From Nansenia antarctica (taxonomy: Eukaryota; Chordata; Actinopteri; Argentiniformes; Microstomatidae), in the NCBI GenBank assembly GCA_963989245.1, contig OZ022352.1, forward strand, positions 14,120,604 to 14,184,603: 64,000 nucleotides of DNA. Direction: 5' to 3'. How positions within the stretch are numbered: the stretch's first letter is position 1; the number at the start of each line of letters is the position of its first letter. Of the stretch, positions 42,215 through 52,700 are shown in pieces. A program made the translations under genes and the position numbers. The notes below the pieces were generated by a model. That model searched no databases, was not told where the DNA came from, and saw only the letters and a program-made list of their open reading frames with translations.

Positions 42215-42790
42215 CGCAGAGTTCAGATTCAGATTCAGATTCATTTATTTATTCAAGGGACAGTGCATATTAATAAAACAAAAATAAATTGTAAATACGC
42301 CAGAAATTTAGCCCGAAAGCTAGTTTTCATCCGCAGTCCCTATGCCATGATGTTGTATACGGCTCCCTGGAGGAAAAAAGTACATTTAAAAGATAAAATA
42401 TAGGTAGACCTAGGCACAAAAAAGCAGACAGGACAAGCATTTAGCTTAAGGGCATAACATAGGGGGTTAAAAGAGCATACATTAATCATAGGCGGTTAAA
42501 AGGAGGGTACATATTCGGTAAGCAGACTAAAAGCAAGCAACATATACGCACGGTAAGCAGACTAAAAACAAACACACAGACTGTACAGGTAAGACATGTT
42601 AGGCGGTACACATGACATACAGGTATAGGACAGGACATTTCAATGTTGGCAGGTGTGTGTGTTGATCATCCACTGTTTTAGGTGCTTTCTAAATGATTTA
42701 AAGGTGCCTAATTCTTTGAGGTGCCCTGGAATCAGGTTCCATTCACGTGACCCTCTAACTGAGAGTGCATAATATATTATGTTTAATTGA
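42215..42790 (-). mobile_element. LINE 3' end
   Basis: The minus strand near 42780-42640 encodes LSVRGSREWNLIPGHLKELG and FKSFRKHLKQWM, the C-terminal end of a non-LTR RT. A 3' untranslated region follows, with a gaatct tail (plus strand agattcagattcagattc at 42222-42241). Confidence 0.75.
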
Positions 42791-42795
42791 GTCAA

Positions 42796-42912
42796 CTGGT
42801 ATTATGCTTATCACCAAGTTCTCCCATACTGTGCTTATGGACTAGTATCAACGGTAATCAAGTGCTTTAGTTGGTGAGCGCACTTGGTGATGGTAAGCAC
42901 TCATAATACCAG
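42796..42912. repeat. imperfect foldback
   Basis: Left arm ctggtattatg...caccaag (42796-42818) and right arm 42883-42912 are inverted, separated by about 64 bases. It may be a small MITE. Confidence 0.55.
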
Positions 42913-43341
42913 CTGAGACAGGCGCGCAAGACCACTCACCACACATCTGTCATATCATACCTCCGTCCCACATGTATTTATCATCATATCTTTCAATATA
43001 AAACAGAGGTATGATATGATACATATATATGGTACATGGCAGTTCCACGTGTCCGTCCCGCTCCAGTTCTGCAATTGAATGCATGCAATGATTCAAGTAG
43101 ATCTATAGACTCATTTTCAAAAACGGGAAGCTCACAGAGTGGTCACTGGTGTCTGCACCACGCTATGACAGGGCGTAAATACAAAGCTCATTCACCTGCG
43201 TTCAATTTCAAGTATATTTGGTATTTATAGAACGACAGACGTACGCAATTTTAAACAAGCGCAGCCCGTTTTATAAATAATGCTTACGTCCATTTAGAAA
43301 AATGTGCTTATGTGCAAGTCAAAGATGACGTTCAAGTACTT

Positions 43342-43359
43342 TTTTATAAATGAGGCCCC
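43342..43359. other. transposon-end-like motif
   Basis: tttataaatgaggcccc resembles the terminal repeat end of Harbinger-like fish MITEs (ggggcctcatttataaa). The matching left end was not found in the window. Confidence 0.3.
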
Positions 43360-43716
43360 AGGTTTTGCGAATGTGTCTCCGCTGGTTGGCTCATTTTTCA
43401 GATAAAAACGTGAAAATTATTTAGATTCATTATCGCAGTAAGGCACAATGCTGCATATGGTGCCTTTAACAAAGGTAAGATTACGCTTGGTTATGATTTG
43501 TTTGTGCACCTTTGGGATTCATTTAAAGAGATATACTGACAAATCTAAATCTGTCTCAAATGAATCACTTTTCATAAATAGTTTTGATCAAACCTTTACA
43601 GCAATCATGTGGTTTTTGTATGTTGCTGTTTTGAAGTGCTTTCAAATATTATATCCTTCATCAAGTATTCACCTCCCTGAACATTTTCCATATTTGGTTC
43701 CTGGGTCATTCTGCCC

Positions 43717-44949
43717 CTAACACTGGGTCATTCTGGCCTGTAACTCTTTCAAACTTTCAGAGCTTGCCTCAGGGCCATCAGCGGAGGTCACATACCCAGG
43801 ATATGTGGGGTAAAATTTGGTAGGAGAGGGGGTGGGGTCCCCCTCCCCTGGGGAGGGCGGGGGAAGCAGAGGTATCAGTTTAGCGTGAGCATAATCAATC
43901 TCAAACCCCTCGAAAATCAGTCCGACCCCCCAAGCGCCCAACCCTTCTTGAAGAAGGCTCGACACCTTTCGTGTTGCTAGCACCAGCCCCCTATACTCCT
44001 CCTCTTCTAGCCTAAATATATCGGAGGTCAAAGGGCGGCGGGGGATCACCACTGTGAGGCCCGGGGCGTTGGGGAAGGGGGTGAGGAAGGCCACGTGTCC
44101 CTCGTCCTCCCACACCCGCCACTGCTGCTCCTCTCCGCGCACGATACGTGGGAACAACCCGGGGTGAGACGGGTCGTCCCCCAGGAAGCTATGGTCAGGA
44201 GGGGCGTCGGCGGAAGGCAGCTTGGCCCTGATCTGGGCCCGGACGCCCTCCAGCTCAGCGTCTGCCCAGCGAGGGCCGCCCTTGGAGGTGCAATAACCCG
44301 GGTCGTGGGGGGTGTACTCCTCCACTCCCGCCAGGTGGGGGCGCCACTCAGCACTCAGGCCATGTAGGGGCAGCAAGCGGATCTGTCAACCACAAAGGGT
44401 TACCAGTTAAAGCACCTTTCACTCAACTACTATGATGGCTTGTCCTGGGGTCTGCCAGGTTCATGTCACTGAAATACTCTAATAGGCAAATCAGCCAGTC
44501 GATGAATAAGGCGGAAAATGATTTTGACAATCGTTAAGTGTGTTAACTATTTTGAGAGACTACATCACAAAAGAAATGCTTGAATCTATTGAGAAAAAAA
44601 ACCAAAATGCTGTGAATACACCAAATGTAACTGTCGTAGAGACATAAAACTTGAATAATCCAGAAATAGAAAGTGTCTCACAACAGACCTGAGCTGGACT
44701 GTGTCTGTGAGGCCTGTGGACCATGGCACAGCGCCCCACCTCCAGTCTCTCACACAGCAGCCCCCCCACCACCCTCGCCCCCTTCAGCATCCCTAGGTAC
44801 TCTCCCTCCTCCAGCTGAAAGATACTGCCAGGCCCCCCAGGGCGCTTCTGCTCCACGACGGCCGTACCGGGGGTCCAAGGATGAGGGTGGAGGAAAGACA
44901 CCAACTCCTCTGTCTCCCAGATCACATGCCGGCCGGGAAAAGATGACAT
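43717..44949 (-). CDS. protein with two HIT-like domains, two exons
   Basis: Exon 1 runs 44949-44689 (start MSSFPGRHVIWETEEL) and ends with donor CTCAG/GTCTG. Exon 2 starts at 44382 after GACAG and ends at the stop at 43717. Phase 0 joins them, giving about 308 residues. Each half has the layout of a HIT-fold nucleotide-binding domain. The first reads HVIWETEELVSFLHPHPW to GRCAMVHRPHRHSPAQIRLL. The second reads WRVWEDEGHVAFLTPFPNAP, then TVVIPRRP and FEIDYAHAKLIPL (an HxH-like motif reduced to Y-A-H-A-K). HIT proteins hydrolyse or transfer nucleotides; with altered histidines the activity is uncertain. An acceptor-like CTCACAG lies directly before the ATG, so an upstream non-coding exon is likely. 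The gene looks undamaged. Confidence 0.7.
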
Positions 44950-45450
44950 TCTGTGAGATGGGCGTGAGTGGGAGGAGGAAGAGAAGGGGTTTCTCTTGTT
45001 TTTATGACACATTCTGTTGAGACATTCCACACTCAAACTTGATTTCCTCCACCTTAAGAATTGACTCAAGAAGATTTGCATTTGGAGACCTAGTTGAGTG
45101 GCCGAGATTAATGTTGGAGTTGCGCTGTTATGTCATTTGAGGGGCGTGATTAAAATGTAAAGTCAGATCGACTCTGTTGGAATCCTTTCCTATCAATGTG
45201 TTTGGGTGTGATTTGCTGTATTTGTATTTTTTGGGGGGCACGTTTTACAAGACGGCAGAAGCAGAAATTCTTCAATTGTTCTTGGATCTGGCACGTGCAC
45301 AATGAGCAAAAACAGGACTGCCATTTCAAAACCTGACATTTGATGAAGTGCTCAAAAACATTTAGGTCAAAACGGCTGTGAGCTCTGGAATGTTGAGGTG
45401 TCAAAGCTGTGATCACACCCCAATACATTGATACAAAGGACTGCAAATAT
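44950..45450. other. upstream region of the HIT-like gene
   Basis: The open frame continues upstream of the proposed start to 45081 without similarity to the domain, so it is probably intron or leader. Otherwise nothing is recognised. Confidence 0.3.
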
Positions 45451-45454
45451 CATA

Positions 45455-45539
45455 CAGGGCTCTCAAGTCTCACGAATTGGGCGTGAGACACACGCATTTC
45501 AACCCGTTCACACCCAATGCGTGAGACCTGAGAGCCCTG
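45455..45539. mobile_element. 85-base MITE
   Basis: Ends cagggctctcaagtctcacg and cgtgagacctgagagccctg are inverted, flanked by a 6-base duplication atcata (45449-45454, 45540-45545). Confidence 0.85.
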
Positions 45540-46048
45540 ATCATAACAACTAGCGTTAGGGAAGATATTCTGAAAATGTATTTGTAACTAGATTACCAAT
45601 GACTTTACAAGCAAGGAAGTTGGGCTACACCCAAGCTACCCTTGAGAGAAACAGCCTATAGTATCAAACTAAAGCTACTTCAACCAACACAAGTCTAGAC
45701 AGTCAGTTACTGGAAGATGTGGCAGCGTTGAAATCCTGTTAAATCACTGGGAGACACACGTTATGAGATGGAGTAAAGTGGGGACCGTCGGCAGAGAAGA
45801 AATAGTAGGGAAATTGAAGTTCAAAGGCTGCACAAATAGTTTAATTCCAACGATTTGTTATGTTTCTATTTGGAAAAGTGACAGTACCTTACTAGTGACA
45901 GTAACAAAAAAAAACAAAAAAGATTTCTGAATGAGCTGTTCATGGACCGCTTGCGGGTTAGGTCAGTTTGGACAAGACAACCATATTAAATACCAATATA
46001 GTGTATTTACAAATGCGCTATTAGCTACCGAACTGCCGTTAACATGGT

Positions 46049-46184
46049 GTGCGGTCGTAAATACGTTCTGGAAATCTGATCAGCAGTCATGGAATGCCTC
46101 TTGTCCAATCAAATTACTTGGTTGGTTTATGACGTTGAACCCAGTGTGGGCTCCGGCGCTCTCAGAGCGAAGTTACGAACGCAG
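46049..46184. mobile_element. MITE, ctgcgttcgtaaa family, copy 1
   Basis: Matches 49102-49234 along its length (gaatgcctcttgtccaatca, then cagtgtg(g/c)gctccggcg). Ends are gtgcggtcgtaaa and gttacgaacgcag, inverted. Confidence 0.75.
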
Positions 46185-46372
46185 TCATACATTCACCCAC
46201 GACATACCTTCGTATTAATCTGCCGAACTGCAACAGCATCAACACTTTCGACTCAACCCGACCTACTGACGATTCTTCCAAATTCTTCTAATGATTCCCT
46301 TCGATAACCACGTCACCGTAACTACATTTTATCAACCGATTCACAGCGCTTTGCGGAAGTCACGTGACTGGT

Positions 46373-46408
46373 GGCTGCGTTCGTAAAGTCGCTCTGAGAC
46401 GCCGGAGC
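46373..46408. mobile_element. MITE, ctgcgttcgtaaa family, partial copy
   Basis: ctgcgttcgtaaagtcgctc continuing to gccggag is the complement of the right end of the copy at 46049-46184. Confidence 0.6.
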
Positions 46409-46409
46409 T

Positions 46410-47000
46410 GTGTAGCAGCAAGAGACATACAGGCCCTGTCAAAGTCTAAGCATAGATTCAGCACAAGATGCAGCTTCAGAATTCCCCTTTTTTCGAGGAG
46501 AAAAAAATAACATTGCAAGTCATACACAGTTAGGCAACAGGTTGTGTGGTCGGGTGTGTGGTGATGGTGTGGTTGGGGCACAAGGCGGCAGACAATTAAA
46601 CAAGAGGCAAGCTTTCTAAGAAACTACTCGCTACCCCTCTCTTGGGCGTCAGGGGTTTCCGCTTATCTCCTTGCACCTGCACTTATCTTGCAAACATGTC
46701 TGGCTTTTAGAAATCCCCACCCCAATGACAAACCCACTCAGTAATACAACAGAACACAGTCTATGATCAATAACATATTATGGGCCTATCAAATGGCCTT
46801 TGACCAGTATAAGCAGTATATATCATGTAACCCTAATCAAACCGTTGTGACACGAATGTACAGAAGCCATAATCCACTCTCCAATTTCATGCTTCAAATT
46901 TCACAACCTGATTGGTGATTGGTGAAATCCTAATAAGGACATGCAGCCAAACAGCCGCTTCCTGTGGGGTGTTTGTTTTACGCTGCCTTGTTTCACCAAC
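46410..47000. other. no gene recognised
   Basis: Mixed unique sequence between MITEs, without a supportable exon. Confidence 0.3.
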
Positions 47001-47010
47001 CTCCTGGAGG

Positions 47011-47274
47011 CACTGGCGGACTCAGGGGGGGGCGGGGGGCAGGGGAAGCGACCGCCCCTCCTGGTGCCCCCACGGTTGGAAAACGTCTGTCTTAAGTGCC
47101 CTTTTGAGTGTCAAAAGTGCCATTTTGAGTGGGAAAATTAGAAGATGTGCCCTATTGGCTGCCCTTCCAATGGTCTAAACTTGACCATGTGCACTGATGG
47201 GGTCCCATGTTGTGCAGTAGGTGCACTTTTTTTCTTTTTTCCCCTGCCCTTCAAACAGCCTGAGTCCGCCACTG
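47011..47274. mobile_element. hAT-type MITE, 264 bases
   Basis: Ends cactggcggactcagg and cctgagtccgccactg are inverted. A perfect 8-base target duplication cctggagg lies at 47003-47010 and 47275-47282. Confidence 0.92.
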
Positions 47275-47299
47275 CCTGGAGGTGACCTTCTGAAGGTAC

Positions 47300-49095
47300 A
47301 GAGACAACATTGGACTCATTCTTGATCAAGACAGAGGTCATTCTAGAATGACGTGACCTAACTATGAACCATGTAGCACAGTAGGCTACCATGCAATCTG
47401 CCCTTACTGTATCACATCACAGGGCAGGGAGTTTTACCCTTGAGAACTGTTAGGAACCGTGAGGAAGAGCATAACGTCCACCAGATACATAGTCTGTTAA
47501 CTCAGATTGTTGATTCAATATAAAATATTGGCTACAACTTAACTGTCATTTCTGAGACATCTACTGCCGCAATAGACTGTTTTGAAGTAATACTGTCAAA
47601 TCCTTGAAATGAATCAAATAAGCACTACAAGCTCCGGTAACTTTTCAGCCTACTCAACTCTTCAAATAAATGCAAAATGCTAAAAAGTAATTTTTAAAAA
47701 GTAAATGTTTAAATTGACATATTCGTCTATTACTTGTCATTTTATATAGGACACATATAATGGACTGTATACAAATATTGTGCCTTCATCATGGCTAAAC
47801 TTGATGTTTAGTACCAATCTACTCAGCAACACTTCTGGAATATGGAGCAAGTGAGTTTCAACCATGAGCTGTGTCATACATGTTGATGCCCTGTAGGCCT
47901 ACACAAATATTTTTCCAAGGCTAAACTTAGGTTAGGTTATTTACTACCATTTCACTCAACATTTCAAGAATATGGATCAACTGAGTCTCAACCATATGTG
48001 TGTACAGTCCTTTATACCCTCAGCTGCCTCCCTGTGGTTACAGAAGTAACGTTCAAATGGTATTTTCACTAACTCTTAGCAAGACTGCTTTTGAATAATA
48101 ATCATTTTTTAAAAGCATTGTGACTGCCAATGGCACCTGGGGGGTGTTCCATCAACAGCCATATTTTGATAAGTCTCGCGAGACGACCATAGATTTGTGC
48201 TTATGGTGACTGATGTGTGACTTACTTTAGACAAATGTACTTGTTGTAAGTCGCTTTGGATGCGTCTGATAAATGTAAACAAATATAGAGCGTGCATACT
48301 TTTGTTGCAAAACACAGCCATAATAGAAAGTCAGACAATTCCACCAGAGGGCGCTGTTTACTTATAGTAACGTGCCTCCCTCAGGCTAAACAGGGAGACA
48401 TTAACCGTAATCTCATAAGAAGACGGCAGACACACCAGATAGGACTTGATGGCTCAGAGTTTTCTCTCAGTGAAAATGTCACAGTCAATAACTTTCCCCA
48501 TTCCATCATAACGCTGGAGAGAACAAGTATCTCTTAAATACTGTCTTCAAAAGTCTCTCCACTAACTCAGCCAGCATGGTGTTTCTGTTCAGAACAGGCC
48601 TTAGGAGGAGAGTCTCCCTACGCTGGGGCGGCTGTGGACACCCGTCTGGTCATCCTCAAGGTTCGAGTTATAAGCTGAGCTTTGTGGGGGTCTCCAAAAT
48701 AACAGTGCGAAATGTTCTCATGCACGCGCGCGAATCATGCCCACACAGCGATGGGACTTACAAGTTTTAATGAGCCATAGGCTACTAATTTCACGACATC
48801 AACACCACCACATGAAACAACAGCTATAAGCGATAGTCAAGGGTATCTTGGCCAATAATTTTGATGTTTTTTGCTATACAGTCCATTCACTTTCCCTGTT
48901 AGCACGACACATTGTCCACATCTCCATTTCCAGTGACATGCATCTGACATAAATAATCATGTTCATGTATGCTCGTCCATGAACAAGCAACAAACAACCT
49001 TCCTAGCAATACGTGACATGCTTTATCGGTTATTTTAGATTTAGATAATGCACATATTCGTTGCCTAGCAACCTAGATGCTCTATTTACAGTTTG
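47300..49095. other. no gene recognised; SINE tail remnant at 48239-48282
   Basis: gtaagtcgctttggatgcgt followed by ctgataaatg is the same SINE tail motif as at 4134-4330. The rest shows no exon that I can support. Confidence 0.35.
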
Positions 49096-49101
49096 CCTTG
49101 G

Positions 49102-49234
49102 CTGCGTTCGTAAAATCGCTTTGGAATCTGATCAGCTCTCATGGAATGCCTCTTGTCCAATCAAATGACTTGTCCCTTTATGACGTTGACCCAGTGTGCG
49201 CTCCGGCGTTCTCAGAGCAAATTTACGAACACAC
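49102..49234. mobile_element. MITE, ctgcgttcgtaaa family, copy 2
   Basis: Ends ctgcgttcgtaaaatcgct and atttacgaacacac form imperfect inverted repeats. The body matches 46049-46184. Confidence 0.75.
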
Positions 49235-49309
49235 TTTACATTGTGGCAGTTGATGCACCAGTGTTTTCGTTTGAAAACGTGGGATGGATTTGTCCGTGAG
49301 TATCAGTAT

Positions 49310-49718
49310 TGTAACGATCCTGTATGAGGCCCGTTAACAGCTCCACCAAGGGAGTTAACTCTCTTGGTCTAATGGTTAGCGCGGCCGTCGGTTATGCGGG
49401 AGATCGGGGTTCGACTCCCGCATGGTGCGAGTTACACTAGAAGATTCCCGTTCGCTACACTGGTGTCAGAAAGTTGGGATGGACAGAAGGCCATCGGAGA
49501 GGCGTGTCCACGTGAGGGACTTGACATAGTGAAGCGTGAGGGCACGCTCTCCCGAACGGTGAGGATAGTGTAACGATCCTGTATGAGGCCCGTTAACAGC
49601 TCCACCAAGGGAGTTAACTCTCTTGGTCTAATGGTTAGCGCGGCCGTCGGTTATGTGGGAGGTCGGGGTTCGACTCCCGCATGGGGCGAGTTACACTAGA
49701 AGATTCCCGTTCGCTACA
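49310..49718 (+). mobile_element. mini LTR pair with tRNA-like Pol III promoter (TRIM/Cassandra-like)
   Basis: Two 150-base direct repeats (49310-49459 and 49569-49718) start TGTAACG and end CGCTACA, with about three differences. Between them are only 109 bases that begin ctggtgtcagaaagt, like the tRNA-Leu primer site TGGTGTCAGAAGTGGGA, and end in purine-rich ggtgaggatag. Each repeat has an exact A-box match tggtctaatgg (49365-49375; 49624-49634) and an exact B-box match ggttcgactcc (49408-49418; 49667-49677) spaced 43 bases as in tRNA genes, plus AACTC/GAGTT ends that could form an acceptor-like stem. No run of four T occurs from 49310 to 49749. Whether this is a true small LTR element or a tandem tRNA-like repeat needs genome copies to decide. 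Confidence 0.6.
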
Positions 49719-49735
49719 CTGGTGTCAGAGTGGGG
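49719..49735 (+). promoter_or_regulatory. Gypsy primer-binding site, tRNA-Leu-like
   Basis: ctggtgtcagagtgggga follows the second 150-base repeat. It matches the tRNA-Leu type site TGGTGTCAGAAGTGGGA with one base missing. Confidence 0.6.
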
Positions 49736-52700
49736 AGCGGGACCACAGTTTTACCCACCACGGTGAGATTACAGACAGTAACTGGGGACAGGGCACCCAT
49801 GGTGGGGGAGGCATTTGAGACTGTGGGGGTCGGGAGGGAGAGAGTTCACTGCCCAGTATGGGTAGCGGATCTAGAAGACTGCATATTGGGACTGGACGTG
49901 CTCGAAAGACTGGACTGTGTGATTAGCTCCCGGAGGGGGACACTCACATTCCCAGACGGACACGTAGTGCAGATGACTAGACAACCCACCCCGCCGAAAC
50001 GTTCCCCGACCCCCACCGTTGCAGTACTGACAACTGAGACAGCGGCCAACACGACTTCCGGCGGCGTCCCGGATAGACACCCGATACTGCCCCATACCCC
50101 ACCCACCACCACAGAGGCGCAACCGCACCCCACACCCGCTGCGCCCACTGGTAAGGGGGGGGAAGAAGACGGAGAGAGGGTCTCGGTCGTGAGGGAGGTG
50201 TGGCAGGGGAACTGTGATGGACTGTCGCAGGTTGAACAGGGCCTACTGTGGCAACTGTTATTAGAGTTTAAGGACAGTTTTTCCCTGTCAGAGGACGACG
50301 TGGGACAGACCCACCTAGCCCAACACAGCATCGATACGAGGGATGCTCCACCCATCAGGATGAGACCCCGACGCCTGCCGATGGCTCGACAGGCAGCGGC
50401 AGAGAAGGCGTTACAGAACATGCAGCGTGCGGGTCTCATTGAACCCTCCACCAGCCCCTGGGCCGCCCCAATCGTCATGGTCCCCAAGAAAACAAAGGAC
50501 GACTGGCGCTTCTGCGTGGACTTCAGACGCCTCAACGGCGTGACCAAAAGGGACGCCTATCCCTTCCCACGAGTCGACGAGTCCCTCGACGCGGTGGCGG
50601 GGTCCTCCTGGTTCACGTCGTTGGATCTACGCAGCGGATACTGGCAGGTCCCCCTCACCCCCGACGCCAGACCCAAAACCGCCTTCGTCACACACGGGGG
50701 CCTGTGGCAGTTCAAAGTTCTTCCCTTCGGCCTCTGCAATGCACCCGCCACATTCGAGAGACTAATGGACAACGTGCTCGCTGGGATCCCCCGCCAGGAG
50801 TGCGTCGTATATCTGGACGACATCCTGGCCCATGGAGAATCATTCGAGACGGCCCTCAGGGCGCTCAGACGCGTGCTGGAGAGGGTGGCTGCAGCGGGTC
50901 TGAAACTAAACCCCCAGAAATGCCACTTCATGAGACGGGAGGTCAACTTTCTGGGGCACAAGCTGGGGTCTGGCGGTATCAGCACCACACAGGAGAAGGT
51001 GCAAGCGGTGGAAGACTGGCCCACCCCCAACTCCAGTTCCGAAGTGAAAAGTTTCACAGGACTAGCCTCCTACTACAGGAGATTTGTGAGGGGCTTCTCC
51101 ACCATAGCCGCGCCCCTGTTCCGGCTACAACGGCCCAGGGAGAAGTTCATCTGGACAGACGAGTGCCAGAGAGCATTCACCTCATTGAAGAAGGCCCTCT
51201 TGGAGGCCCCCATCCTCACCCCCCCCGACCCCACCCTGCCCTTCATACTCGACACGGACGCCAGCAATGTCGGCGTGGGGGCGGTGCTGTCACAGGTGAC
51301 CTCGGAGGGGGAGAAGGTGGTGGCGTACTACAGCGGATCACTCAACAAACATGAACGCCGCTACTGCGTCACCAGGCGGGAACTGCTCGCCGTGGTCAGG
51401 GCTGTCCAACATTTCAAGTACTACCTCGGGGGCCTCCACTTCACAGTCAGGAGTGACCACTCCGCCTTGCAGTGGCTCATGACCTTCAGAGAGCCAGAGG
51501 GCCAGCTGGCACGCTGGATCGAGGAGCTACAGGCGTACGACTTCAACGTGATCCACCGTGCGGGTAGACAGCATGGAAACGCGGACGCGCTTTCCCGCCG
51601 GCCCTGCGCCACTGACGGCTGTACCTACTGCGAAAGAAGAGAGGTGCGGGAGGAGGAGCAGCTGCGACAAGGGGTGAGATGCGCCGCAGCGGCCCTAACA
51701 GCTATCGACGCGGGAGAGTGGAGCCGCAAACAGGAAGAGGATGCTGACATCGGGCCCGTGCTCACGTGGGTAGCGGCGCAACACCAACCCCGGTTGGAAG
51801 AGATCGGCCTGTGTTCAAGGGCTACAAAGGGGCTGTGGAGTATGTTTACCAACCTGCGCCTGTGTGACGGGGTACTGCAGAGGGGGTGGAAAGACGCGGC
51901 CACAGGAGAGACGCTGTGGCAGGTGGTCGTACCCAGGACCCTGCGGGAAACGGTGCTACAATCAGTCCACGGAGCCCCTGGATCTGGTCATTTCGGGGTC
52001 AGCAAAACGCTCCGCCGCCTTCGTCAGGGGTTCTACTGGGGCCAACATGGGCGGGATGTGGGGGACTACTGCCGCCGCTGTGACAGCTGCACAGCACGTA
52101 AAGGCCCCACGGGCACATCTCACGCCCAACTCCAGCAGTTTCCCACAGGCTGTCCCATGGAGAGAGTGGGGATTGACGTGCTAGGGCCGTTTCCTCGCTC
52201 AGACAAAGGAAACCGCTACATCCTCACTGCCATGGATTATTTCACAAAGTGGCCGGAGGCGTACTGCCTGCCGGACCAAGAAGCAGAGACAATAGTGGAT
52301 GCACTGGTGGAGGGGATGTTCAGCAGACTGGGGGTCCCTGAGGTCATTCACACCGACCAAGGCAGGAACTTTGAATCTCGCGTGTTTGCGGCCATGTGCG
52401 AAAAGCTTGGCTCCCACAAGACCCGCACCACACCCCTCCACCCACAAAGCGACGGACTAGTTGAAAGATTTAACCGCACGCTGGGACAGCAACTGGCCAT
52501 AGTGACGGCTAAACACCAGCGAGACTGGGACGCGCATGTCCCCCTGGTGTTGATGGCGTACCGGTCTGCGACGCAAGACTCCACCTCCTGCTCCCCCGCA
52601 CTTCTCATGCTGGGCAGGGAGATTAGGACCCCGGCTGAGATGATGTTGGGCAGACCGCCCGACCCCCCGGCGGACATACAATCAGTCCACGGAGCCCCTG

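Noticed and set aside
49353..49430. A functional host tRNA gene
   Set aside because: A and B boxes are exact but the T-arm and anticodon stems pair poorly and the sequence is part of a 150-base repeat with LTR-like ends, so a tRNA-like promoter unit is preferred over a tRNA gene.
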